Shown: positions 1 through 6,955 of the stretch, in pieces | Numbering within the stretch: the stretch's first letter is position 1 | Layout of the letters: each line of letters begins with the position of its first letter | NCBI GenBank assembly: GCA_016188575.1 | Contig: JACPHN010000007.1 | Location: 1-19,976, forward strand | DNA: 19,976 nucleotides | Direction of reading: 5' to 3' | DNA from: Candidatus Schekmanbacteria bacterium | Lineage (GTDB): Bacteria > CSSED10-310 > JACPHN01 | Notes under the pieces: model-generated | Database searches by the model: none | What the model was told of the DNA's origin: nothing | The model's input: only the letters and a program-made list of their open reading frames with translations | Made by a program: the position numbers and the translations under genes

Positions 1-114
1 GTACACGTCGGAGCGAACTGCCTGGTGGCGCCGGGCACTCCCGCGGAGGCGTTTCCCGAATGCTTGGCGGATGGCGCGGCCCTCTTTGCGGATGGGACGG
101 TAGTCGAGCCGTAG
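1..114 (+). CDS. C-terminal tail of an unidentified protein (5' end outside window)
   Basis: Frame 1 is open from the first base to a TAG at 112-114 and gives 37 residues ending in DGTVVEP. The composition (V, G, A, D, few Arg) looks like real protein. The other two forward frames are also open for a while but are rich in Arg, Pro and Trp, as shadow frames usually are in GC-rich DNA. I do not recognise the family; the fragment has two cysteines and no clear motif. It runs towards the envelope operon on the opposite strand, whose terminator lies just beyond. The call rests on composition only. Confidence 0.45.
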   Translation, partial: VHVGANCLVAPGTPAEAFPECLADGAALFADGTVVEP

Positions 115-163
115 GCCTGGATCCACGGCCTGCTCGGCGGCCGCTTCAGGTAGGGATCAGGCG

Positions 164-217
164 AAAAAAAAGCCCCGGACGCGCTGGCCGTCGAGGCCAA
201 GCCGTCCAGGGCCGGGG
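164..217 (-). terminator. Rho-independent terminator of the cpoB-LysM operon
   Basis: Read on the minus strand, CCCCGG (217-212) pairs with CCGGGG (178-173), enclosing a further GC-rich inner hairpin, and is followed by CTTTTTTTT (8 T, 171-164). The hairpin begins about 25 bases after the stop codon of the LysM gene. The T-run lies only on the minus-strand side, so it serves that operon and not the plus-strand fragment at 1-114. Confidence 0.85.
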
Positions 218-241
218 AAGGAGCGTCGCCGGGGGCGAACG

Positions 242-1372
242 CTATTTCATTTCGATCTGGTCACCGACGTACATTGGACCGGTGCTGTGCACGACGAGAG
301 CAGTCGCGGTCTCGCCCTGAACCTTGAGCACCACGAGCTCACCTTTCTTGATCGGCGGCAGCTCGTCGTTGAAGGGGACAGCCTGGAATATCCGGAAGTA
401 GTCGCCCGGTGTCACACTATCGTCGGCCCCGAGATCGATATAGACGGTGCTGTCCTTGCCGATGACCGCGGCGTCGCTGGCGCCGAAGATGGTCTCCTTG
501 GCCTCGACAATGTAGCCGGCCACCTTGTCGGTGCGTGGTGGGCAAACCTCGACGGTGCTGGTTTCCAGCGAGGTCGGCACCGGCACAGGGGTGAATGGGG
601 CAACCCGATCGCCGCGGCGAATGTTGGTATAGGCGCGGACGACGCGAGCCGTCGCCGTCTCCTCCTGGACGCACAGTACTTTGATGCGGCCCTTCTCGAG
701 GATGAGGCGACCAAGGGAGTCGCCATTCACCGGATGCTTGACCTTGCGGTCGATGGAAAGAATGGAGAATTCGTCGCCCGGCTCAACGTCATTGTCGCTG
801 CCGATATTGACGAATACGATGTCGCCCTCGGTGATTTCCACCATGCGGCCGTCGGCGGCGAGGATCGCCCCGACGCCGACTTCATCGTCATCATCGACGT
901 CCGCGATGTAACCCGAGCTCTCCATGGCGCTGGACCACGCGACGGGGTGAGGAACGGGAGCCGCACCGGCCGCCTCACCGCCCGCACCCTCCTCACCCGT
1001 GCCGCCCTCGGAGGCGACGGCCGGAGCGGTCGCCTGACCCACCGGGAGCTTGATGACCTGATCGGGGAAAATGAGGTGGGGGTTGGCCACGGTTTCCAAG
1101 TTCACTTCCCAGATCAGCGGCCAGAGGAACGGATCCTTCAGGTAGGTTCCCGCGATGTCCCAGAGCGTGTCGCCGCGAACGACGGTGTGGGAGGCGGGGA
1201 TATCAGCCGGGATCACTACGGTGTCGCGCTTGGGGAAGTAGTACGTGACGCCGCCGTAGGCCACGGAATCGTACCGCGACGCAATATCCGCGGCGACCGC
1301 GGCGGTGGCCACGGTTGCGACTGCCACCAAAAGAACCAACGCCAACCTGGCTTCCCTGGAAGGGATTCTCAT
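242..1372 (-). CDS. LysM-domain secreted/periplasmic envelope protein with tandem C-terminal repeats
   Basis: A 376-residue protein predicted to be exported and to bind peptidoglycan. Residues 1-28 form a signal peptide (Arg-rich start, Ala/Val/Leu core, AVAA end). Residues 62-110 are a LysM domain: HTVVRGDTLWDIA, then PFLWPLIWEVN, then NPHLIFPDQVIKLP. A Gly/Ala/Glu-rich linker (111-150) leads to two homologous segments, about 154-260 and 286-376. Both begin GYI, carry an IG/LG-x-D-x-x-V-x-PGD turn and an ETATA(R/L)VV strand, and end in GD. The ATG at 1372 is chosen over an in-frame start at 1432 because AGGAGG lies 8 bases upstream. It follows cpoB by 49 bases with no promoter between them, so co-transcription is likely, and an intrinsic terminator follows. 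LysM function is family knowledge; the role of the repeats is unknown. Confidence 0.9.
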   Translation of the reverse strand: MRIPSREARLALVLLVAVATVATAAVAADIASRYDSVAYGGVTYYFPKRDTVVIPADIPASHTVVRGDTLWDIAGTYLKDPFLWPLIWEVNLETVANPHLIFPDQVIKLPVGQATAPAVASEGGTGEEGAGGEAAGAAPVPHPVAWSSAMESSGYIADVDDDDEVGVGAILAADGRMVEITEGDIVFVNIGSDNDVEPGDEFSILSIDRKVKHPVNGDSLGRLILEKGRIKVLCVQEETATARVVRAYTNIRRGDRVAPFTPVPVPTSLETSTVEVCPPRTDKVAGYIVEAKETIFGASDAAVIGKDSTVYIDLGADDSVTPGDYFRIFQAVPFNDELPPIKKGELVVLKVQGETATALVVHSTGPMYVGDQIEMK

Positions 1373-1421
1373 CGGTTTGACCTCCTGCCCAACTCGCTGG
1401 TGAGCCGTCGACGCGGCTCGC

Positions 1422-2264
1422 TTACCGCTCACTCTCGATCAAGGCGAGTTTCTGTCTTGCCTTGTCAGCCGCAGCACTGTGCGGGAATTTTTCAATTACC
1501 TGCTGCAGCTCGGCAACGGCCTTCTCGTACTCCTGCAACTCGTAGTAGGAAAACCCAAGTTTTACGATCGCGTCCGGGACCTTATTGCCTCCGGGATAGT
1601 CCGATACCACAGACTGAAACTGGGGGACGGCATTCCGGAAGTCGCGTTGAGCGTAGTACGCTTCGCCGATCCAGTACCGCGCATTATCCGCATACGGATT
1701 TTGCGAAAACCGCGCCATGAACTCCTCGAACAGGAGAATCGCGTTGGGGTACTGGGCGGCGGTAAACGCCGCGTAGGCCTCGTGATAAAGCTCTTCGGGG
1801 CCGCCGCCGTGAGTCTTCGCGGGGAGCTCCGGGTCGGCGTTCTCGGCCGGCGGGGTCGCGGTCGCCGGCGGCGTCTCGGCTGTGGGTGGCATCGCCATCG
1901 ACTCTTCGATGGCGGGCGGCGCGGTCACGGGCGGCGCTTCGTCGCGCGCTCTTTCCGTTGCCGGGCTGCGCCTGGCCGGCGCCGCGAGCTCGCCGCCGGC
2001 TGACAGATCGCTGACCTTTCCGAGCACCAGAGATACCCGTTCCTCGCTCTCCGTAACGCGCCTGGCGAGCAGCTCTACCTGAGTGGAAACCTGGTCCAGC
2101 TTGATGTTAACCTCGGTATCCGCCTTCTTCAGCGTGTACAAGTCACGCTCCAGGCGGTTCAGGCTGTCCTCTACGGCCGCGATGCGTTGCGTTGCGCATC
2201 CTGGTACCATCACCAAAGCGGCCAGTCCCAGGCTTGCTGCAATCAGTCCTGTCCTCTTCTTCAT
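1422..2264 (-). CDS. cpoB: CpoB/YbgF-like Tol-Pal-associated TPR lipoprotein
   Basis: A 280-residue periplasmic coordinator of outer-membrane constriction and peptidoglycan synthesis (CpoB/YbgF family role). Residues 1-22 are a signal peptide ending in a lipobox-like VPGC, so Cys23 is the probable lipidated residue; many family members instead have an ordinary signal peptide. Residues 30-85 are a predicted coiled coil (EDSLNRLERDLYTLKK onwards), 90-150 a Pro/Ala/Glu linker, and 158-278 three TPR units (HEAYAAFTAAQYPNAILLFE, ARYWIGEAYYAQRDFRNAV, KLGFSYYELQEYEKAVAEL), the diagnostic YbgF C-terminus. ATG 2264 is preferred over GTG 2279 because AGGGG precedes it closely and the signal peptide then begins MKKR. 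It heads a two-gene operon with the LysM gene. No tol or pal gene lies in the window. Confidence 0.88.
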   Translation of the reverse strand: MKKRTGLIAASLGLAALVMVPGCATQRIAAVEDSLNRLERDLYTLKKADTEVNIKLDQVSTQVELLARRVTESEERVSLVLGKVSDLSAGGELAAPARRSPATERARDEAPPVTAPPAIEESMAMPPTAETPPATATPPAENADPELPAKTHGGGPEELYHEAYAAFTAAQYPNAILLFEEFMARFSQNPYADNARYWIGEAYYAQRDFRNAVPQFQSVVSDYPGGNKVPDAIVKLGFSYYELQEYEKAVAELQQVIEKFPHSAAADKARQKLALIESER

Positions 2265-2333
2265 GGCCCCTGTCGACACACGGTTGACGTTTCGAACGCG
2301 TTACACGAGTACATCTGGCCTTCAGGCGCTTGG

Positions 2334-2362
2334 AGTGTATCGCACGTCCGGGGCGTTGTCAA
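2334..2362 (-). promoter_or_regulatory. Sigma70-type promoter of the cpoB-LysM operon
   Basis: On the minus strand TTGACA (2362-2357) is followed after exactly 17 bases by TACACT (2339-2334). The -35 is a perfect consensus match and the -10 matches at 4 of 6. The implied start near 2327 leaves a leader of about 60 bases before the cpoB ATG. Confidence 0.75.
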
Positions 2363-2414
2363 CGGCCGGAGCCACCATCCGAATCCACCGCCAGTTCGGC
2401 GAGAGGGCGCCATC

Positions 2415-2492
2415 CTCGTCATGCCGGCGAAGGCCCGGATCCAGTCCTGGTGAATGAGCGACTCGACCCCGGCTTTCGCCGGGGTAACGGAG
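2415..2492. repeat. REP-like intergenic imperfect inverted repeat
   Basis: Arms at 2415-2446 and 2460-2492 are reverse complements at about 25 of 32 aligned positions, with one gap and a 13-base loop. The core reads GCCGGCGAAGGCC on one side and GGCTTTCGCCGGGG on the other. This is the general layout of the dispersed extragenic palindromes found in many proteobacterial genomes. It lies between the divergent cpoB and HIRAN promoters, outside any gene. The rest of 2265-2625 holds those two promoters and nothing else I can recognise. Confidence 0.7.
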
Positions 2493-2549
2493 AGGACTTG
2501 CAAGAGGACGGCGTCCAGACTGGCGATGGATTCAGGACCGCCGCGCGAG

Positions 2550-2578
2550 TTGCGTTCTGGCATACCGCTGACTATACT
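2550..2578 (+). promoter_or_regulatory. Sigma70-type promoter of the HIRAN-phosphotransferase pair
   Basis: TTGCGT (2550-2555) is followed after 17 bases by TATACT (2573-2578). The -10 matches TATAAT at 5 of 6 and the -35 matches at 3 of 6. Initiation near 2585 would give a leader of about 40 bases before the ATG at 2626. Confidence 0.6.
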
Positions 2579-2625
2579 TTCGGTTGAAATTCAGGCTTCC
2601 GCCATCAGTCCCCGGGAAACGAGCC

Positions 2626-3144
2626 ATGGCAGCGCTGTCTTTCGACTTTGTCACAAGAGTTGTCGGGGTCACCTATGAGAATCGACAGGACCTGTTGCGG
2701 GACCTATCTGCCGAAACTCCGACGCGACTGGTCCCCGAACCCGACAACCCGCACGACCCGACAGCCGTAGCGGTCTACGGGCAGTTCTCGGCCGAAAGCC
2801 AACTTGGCCGCAAGGAGTGGCAGCGGATCGGCTATATCCCGCGCTTCGCCAAGGGCTGCAATGCCTGCCTCTATATCGTGAGCAAGCACGAGTTCGCGTT
2901 TTGGTGCCCGCGGTGCGAGCTCGGCAAGATCGAGCCGATGCAGCTTGGCTTGCGAGTCTACAACCTGCTGCGCGCCGGCCAGCGCGTCGAGGTGACCATC
3001 GATCGTGTCATGCGCAGGCGGGCCGAAGACCACAGTCTCGGGCTCCTGGTGCGCGTTTGCGTGAACCCGACGACGCCAGTAAAGCGGTTCGAGGCAGACG
3101 AGATGCCCGACGACACGAGCTCGACGGACGCGCGTGAGCTCTGA
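2626..3144 (+). CDS. HIRAN-domain protein with an inserted four-cysteine (zinc-ribbon-like) motif
   Basis: A 172-residue protein. Residues 7-75 match the HIRAN pattern: TRVVGVTYENRQ, then LVPEPDNPHDPTAVAVY, then RIGYIPRFA. HIRAN domains occur in Rad5/HLTF helicases, where they bind DNA 3' ends, and as small stand-alone bacterial proteins. The fold resumes at about 101-148 (LRVYNLLRAGQRVEVTIDRV). Between these parts, residues 78-97 contain C-x2-C-x12-C-x2-C (Cys78, 81, 94, 97), a likely zinc-binding knuckle. The last 20 residues are acidic and Ser/Thr-rich, probably disordered. ATG 2626 is preferred to a TTG at 2584 because the HIRAN strand follows directly, although its ribosome-binding site is weak. 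The 3' end overlaps the next gene by 11 bases. Binding of DNA or another polynucleotide is inferred from the family. Confidence 0.85.
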   Translation: MAALSFDFVTRVVGVTYENRQDLLRDLSAETPTRLVPEPDNPHDPTAVAVYGQFSAESQLGRKEWQRIGYIPRFAKGCNACLYIVSKHEFAFWCPRCELGKIEPMQLGLRVYNLLRAGQRVEVTIDRVMRRRAEDHSLGLLVRVCVNPTTPVKRFEADEMPDDTSSTDAREL

Positions 3145-5887
3145 AGGGCGCACCGCCGTGACCGCGAACGGGGAGCCCACGGCACATTCGAGTAGCGTAG
3201 CGCTGTGTGCTGCCTCCGATGCGGACGGCGCAGCCGGGGTCGTCCTTCCTCTGGAGGCTGTCGAGGAAAGCGCCGGCGACCTCGTCGGCTCCAAGGCACT
3301 TCACCTCGCCATGGTGTCCAGGTGCTGCGGCATCGTCCCTCGCGGAATCGTGGTCACCACCCGTGCGGTGCTCCGCTTCGTCGCCGCAAATAGCCTCGAC
3401 AGCGCGCTCGGCAGCTTGTGCACAGGTGCCCACATGACTTCCGACCCTCGGCGCGCCGCCGAGGAGGCCCACCGCCTGTTTCGCGATGGGCGCTTTCCAG
3501 AGGCACTGCGCAGCGAGCTCCTGGCGCTCGTCACCCTGACTTTCGGCGACGGCAGCGTCGCCGTGCGCTCATCCTTCTCCTCGGAGGACAGCCACACTCA
3601 AAGTGGCGCCGGAAGCCATGAATCCTTCCTGCAAGTCCACGGTGAGCACCGCCTCATCGAGGCGATCAAGGACTGCTGGGCATCGCAGTTCAGCGAGCGC
3701 GCGCTCGCGTATCAGTCGCGCAATGGCGCCACCGCGCTCCCCCCTCCAGGCGCCGTCCTCATCCAGCGCATGGTGTGCTCGCGCGTTTCTGGTGTGCTCT
3801 TCACGCGCGATCCTTGCGATCCATCCAGCGCGAACCTGCTCGTTGACGCGACCTACGGCCTCGGCCTCGGTACCGTCTCGGGCAACTTTCCCGTCGACAG
3901 CTTCACCGTGAATCGCCGGTCCGGCAAGGTAATGGCCGCACGCATCCGCACCAAACATCACATGGTGTGCGCCGCCGAGGTAGGCACGGCGATTCGGCCG
4001 GTCCCACCGGAGCTTCAGAGCGTCGCCTCGCTTACGGAGTCCGAGCTCGGTCGGCTCGCGAAGATCGGCCTCGAGCTCGAGACGAGCCTCGGCTTCCCTC
4101 TGGACGTCGAGTGGGCAATCGAGGCTGACACAATCTACGTCCTGCAGGCGCGTCCTATTACCCCAGCGGCATCACACACCCGCACCGGCGGCGACACCTG
4201 GGTGCGCCGTCCGTTTCTCGAGATCTTTCCCGATCCGCTCACACCGCTGACCGGCTCCCTCCTCGAGCGCGAGCTCAACGCCATCACTTCGCGCTTCTGG
4301 CACGAGACGCTCGGCGTTCCCGATGCCGACCTCGGCGACGTCCTCCGCGCTTTTCATCACCGCGCGTACTTGAACCTGTCCTTCATGAAACGCCTCAGCC
4401 AGCGCTACTTTCCGGGAATGTATGAGCTTCTGCGCGAATTTCTGTCCGGTCTGAGCCGCGAGGATCAGAAGGCCTGGCGACTTGTCTGCGCGATTCGCCC
4501 GCGCATATCCATGATTCGCCCGACGCTCAAGGCACTCGCCGTGGTGCTTCGCGCCGGACGGCGCTGGGAGCGGGAGTCCGCGGAGTTTTTCGCGGCAATC
4601 GCGGCGTGGCGTGCCCGCGCCCTCAGCGAGCTGTCGGACGACGAGCTCAAGGCGGGGTTCAGCGAGGTTAGTGACCTGTCGTTTCACGTCTTCGGCGCCA
4701 ACCTGACGACAGCCGTGGCGGCGGGCCTTCACTACCTCTGCCTTCAGCAGGTGCTGGCTTTTGCCGCCGCCGACCGGCAGGGGCATCTTTGCGAAAATCT
4801 CGTCGTGGGCCTTCCCGGCAACAAGACGCTCGAGGGGAATCTTGCCATCTGGACGCTCTATCAGCACGTGCACGCCAGCGCGACGCTGCGCCGGCTGTTC
4901 GCCAGCCCGGTCACCGCCGAGCGGGTGCTCGACGAGCTTGCAGGCTCGGCCGACGGCAGACGTTTCCGCGAGGCGCTCGATGGCTTTCTGGCGGCGTTCG
5001 GAGTCCGCGCTACCAGCGAACAGGAGCTATCCTTGCCGCGTATCCGGGAGAACCCGCAATACGTCGTGGAAACGATCCGCCGCTATCTGCTTGCGGAACC
5101 CCGTGACCTTCCCACAGTGCTCACGGAGCTGGAACGGAGAAAGGTCGAGTCGGATCGGCAAGTGCGCGCTCGCCTCACCTCGGGTTGGCTGCGATACCTC
5201 GTCAGCCCGCTGACAAGGACGCTCTATTGCCGGGCACGGAGAGGCGTGGAGAGGCTCATGCCCTTGCGCGAGAACACGCGATTCGCGTTCCTGCACGCAC
5301 TGGACTGCTGGCGACGCCTCTCGTTGGAGATCGGTGACCGCCTGGTCGCACGTGCCGTTCTCGCCAGACGCGACGAGGTGTTCTTCCTGACGCTCGAAGA
5401 GGCTTTCCGGTTCTTGCGCCGAGGCCGCCCGGCAAACCTCGACGAGCTCTTGCGCGCGCGCAGGGAGCAGCTTCAGGCCGCGAGCGCGCAGGATCCGCCT
5501 GCCTCGGTAGGGCCGCCTCCGGATTTCGACACCCCCCACCGGACCTCGCGATCTTCGCGTGTTGTCGGTGTCGGCGTGTCCCCCGGGCGCGCGACCGGCG
5601 TGGCCCGCGTCCTCTACAGCCCCGCCGACATCGGCCGGCTCGGGCGCGGCGAAATAATTGTCGCGCCCTCGGTCTCGGCATCCTGGACCCCATTGTTTCC
5701 GCTGGCCGAGGCCGTGGTCACCGAGCTGGGAAACGCGCTGTCGCATGGCGCCATCCTCGCGCGCGAATACGGTATCCCCTTTGTGGCCAACATCCACGAC
5801 GCCACCCGCGTCATCGCCGATGGCAGCCGCATCGTTGTGGACGGCGACGCCGGCACGATCGAAGCCGCGCCGTCACCACCGAGCTGA
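3134..5887 (+). CDS. Rifampicin-phosphotransferase-like PEP-utilising enzyme (ATP-grasp + helical domain + phosphohistidine domain)
   Basis: A 917-residue enzyme with the three-part layout of rifampicin phosphotransferases (about 860-870 aa). Residues 50-345 are the PPDK/PEP-synthase ATP-binding domain: VGSKALHLA, VPRGIVVTTRA, VRSSFSSEDS, QRMVCSRVSGVLFTRDP, DATYGLGLGTVSG, DVEWAIEADTIYVLQARPIT. Residues 355-790 are a mostly helical substrate-binding region opening with FPDPLTPLTGSLLE. Residues 812-911 are the swivelling domain; its catalytic His is His871 in ELGNALSHGAILAREYGIP. There is no C-terminal TIM barrel, so it is not PEP synthase or PPDK. In this family ATP pyrophosphorylates the His, which then phosphorylates a substrate. 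GTG 3134 is the longest start and overlaps the HIRAN gene; GTG 3158, with GAAGGG upstream, is a fair alternative. The substrate is unknown, and rifampicin should not be assumed. Confidence 0.87.
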   Translation: MSSEGRTAVTANGEPTAHSSSVALCAASDADGAAGVVLPLEAVEESAGDLVGSKALHLAMVSRCCGIVPRGIVVTTRAVLRFVAANSLDSALGSLCTGAHMTSDPRRAAEEAHRLFRDGRFPEALRSELLALVTLTFGDGSVAVRSSFSSEDSHTQSGAGSHESFLQVHGEHRLIEAIKDCWASQFSERALAYQSRNGATALPPPGAVLIQRMVCSRVSGVLFTRDPCDPSSANLLVDATYGLGLGTVSGNFPVDSFTVNRRSGKVMAARIRTKHHMVCAAEVGTAIRPVPPELQSVASLTESELGRLAKIGLELETSLGFPLDVEWAIEADTIYVLQARPITPAASHTRTGGDTWVRRPFLEIFPDPLTPLTGSLLERELNAITSRFWHETLGVPDADLGDVLRAFHHRAYLNLSFMKRLSQRYFPGMYELLREFLSGLSREDQKAWRLVCAIRPRISMIRPTLKALAVVLRAGRRWERESAEFFAAIAAWRARALSELSDDELKAGFSEVSDLSFHVFGANLTTAVAAGLHYLCLQQVLAFAAADRQGHLCENLVVGLPGNKTLEGNLAIWTLYQHVHASATLRRLFASPVTAERVLDELAGSADGRRFREALDGFLAAFGVRATSEQELSLPRIRENPQYVVETIRRYLLAEPRDLPTVLTELERRKVESDRQVRARLTSGWLRYLVSPLTRTLYCRARRGVERLMPLRENTRFAFLHALDCWRRLSLEIGDRLVARAVLARRDEVFFLTLEEAFRFLRRGRPANLDELLRARREQLQAASAQDPPASVGPPPDFDTPHRTSRSSRVVGVGVSPGRATGVARVLYSPADIGRLGRGEIIVAPSVSASWTPLFPLAEAVVTELGNALSHGAILAREYGIPFVANIHDATRVIADGSRIVVDGDAGTIEAAPSPPS

Positions 5888-6952
5888 CGCTACCGCCCAC
5901 GAAAACCGCGCGACATCCGCCGAGCCCGTGCCGTGAGCCGCGCTCGCGGCCGCCGCGAAGAGTTGCACGAGGTCTCCCGGGAGCGGGCTGTACGCACCCA
6001 CCCACCCGCCGGTCCGCGGATGTCTCAGGCGCAAGGTCTCCGCATGCAGTGCGCAGCCGCCAAGCTGCTCCACGGCGTTACGAACGGCCTGCGGAATCGC
6101 GGCACTCTTCCCACCCCGCAGCGATCTCCCGTACGTCTGATCACCGACTACGGGATGTCCGACCCACGACATGTGCACGCGGATCTGATGCGTTCGGCCG
6201 GTCTGCAGCTTCAGCGACACCACGGATACCGCACCCCAGTGCGCCAACACGCGATAGTCCGTATGCGCCGGTCTGCCATCTTCCCGAACTGCAAACCGCT
6301 TGCGATGATTGGGGTCGCGGCCGATGGCAGCCACGATGCTGCCGTGCGCGGGGTGCACGTCGCCTTTGACCAGGGCCACGTAGCCTCGGCTGGCGGTCCG
6401 CGCTGAAAGCTGGCTTGCCAGGTGGCGGTGACTGGCGTCGTTCTTGGCAATCACAAGCAACCCGGATGTTCCCCGATCGAGGCGATGAACGATTCCCGGC
6501 CGGATCACACCCCCAATCCCCGACAGGTCACGGCAACAGCTCATCAGCGCATTGACCAGCGTCCCATCAGGGTTACCGGGTGCCGGATGAGTCACCATGC
6601 CTCTGGGCTTGTCGACGATGGCGAGGTCCGCGTCCTGATAAACGACAGGTACCGCGAGCGCCTGCGGCTGCGGAGCGGACGTTGATTGCGGCACCGGAAT
6701 CAGCACCGCGATCCGGTCGCCGGCCGCGACTCGGGTGGACGCCCTGCATGTCGGTGGCAGGGCGGCGGCCGCGCGCGGGGATGGCGCCGCCGCTGGTGTC
6801 ACCTGCACCCGGCCCTCCGCCAGCAGCGCCTGGGCTCGCTGCCGCGACATCTCGGGCATCGCCGTGGCCAGGAAGCGGTCCAGCCGCTCACCTGCCGCCG
6901 CCGCCGGGACCACAGTGGTCCACTGCGTCTCCTTCACCACCAGTGCCTCCAC
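5873..6952 (-). CDS. rluD: RluA/RluD-family 23S rRNA pseudouridine synthase
   Basis: A 359-residue enzyme that isomerises uridines in RNA to pseudouridine. An S4 RNA-binding domain covers residues 20-85 (GERLDRFLATAMPEMSRQRAQALLAEGRV). The catalytic domain is 100-335: DLAIVDKPRGMVTHP, then GIVHRLDRGTSGLLVIAK with the catalytic Asp159, then LQTGRTHQIRVHM at 249-261 and GHPVVGDQTYG. The start is GTG 6952, three bases beyond the lspA stop, with a weak ribosome-binding site, so coupling to lspA is likely; in-frame GTG codons shortly downstream are alternatives. Low-complexity Ala/Pro tracts at 53-72 and 88-100 enlarge the S4-catalytic linker. Its last 15 bases overlap the convergent phosphotransferase gene. 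The family is certain; RluD rather than RluA or RluC specificity is a guess. Confidence 0.9.
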   Translation of the reverse strand: MEALVVKETQWTTVVPAAAAGERLDRFLATAMPEMSRQRAQALLAEGRVQVTPAAAPSPRAAAALPPTCRASTRVAAGDRIAVLIPVPQSTSAPQPQALAVPVVYQDADLAIVDKPRGMVTHPAPGNPDGTLVNALMSCCRDLSGIGGVIRPGIVHRLDRGTSGLLVIAKNDASHRHLASQLSARTASRGYVALVKGDVHPAHGSIVAAIGRDPNHRKRFAVREDGRPAHTDYRVLAHWGAVSVVSLKLQTGRTHQIRVHMSWVGHPVVGDQTYGRSLRGGKSAAIPQAVRNAVEQLGGCALHAETLRLRHPRTGGWVGAYSPLPGDLVQLFAAAASAAHGTGSADVARFSWAVASARW

Positions 6953-6955
6953 AGC

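Noticed and set aside
287-1720. A 477-codon open frame on the plus strand opposite the LysM and cpoB genes
   Set aside because: It runs antisense across two well-supported genes and the gap between them, is rich in Arg, His and Gly, and has no recognisable domain. Long antisense frames are expected in GC-rich coding DNA.
3134-5887. Assignment as phosphoenolpyruvate synthase or pyruvate phosphate dikinase
   Set aside because: The C-terminal PEP/pyruvate-binding TIM barrel is absent and the phosphohistidine domain is last, so the Rph-type layout fits better.
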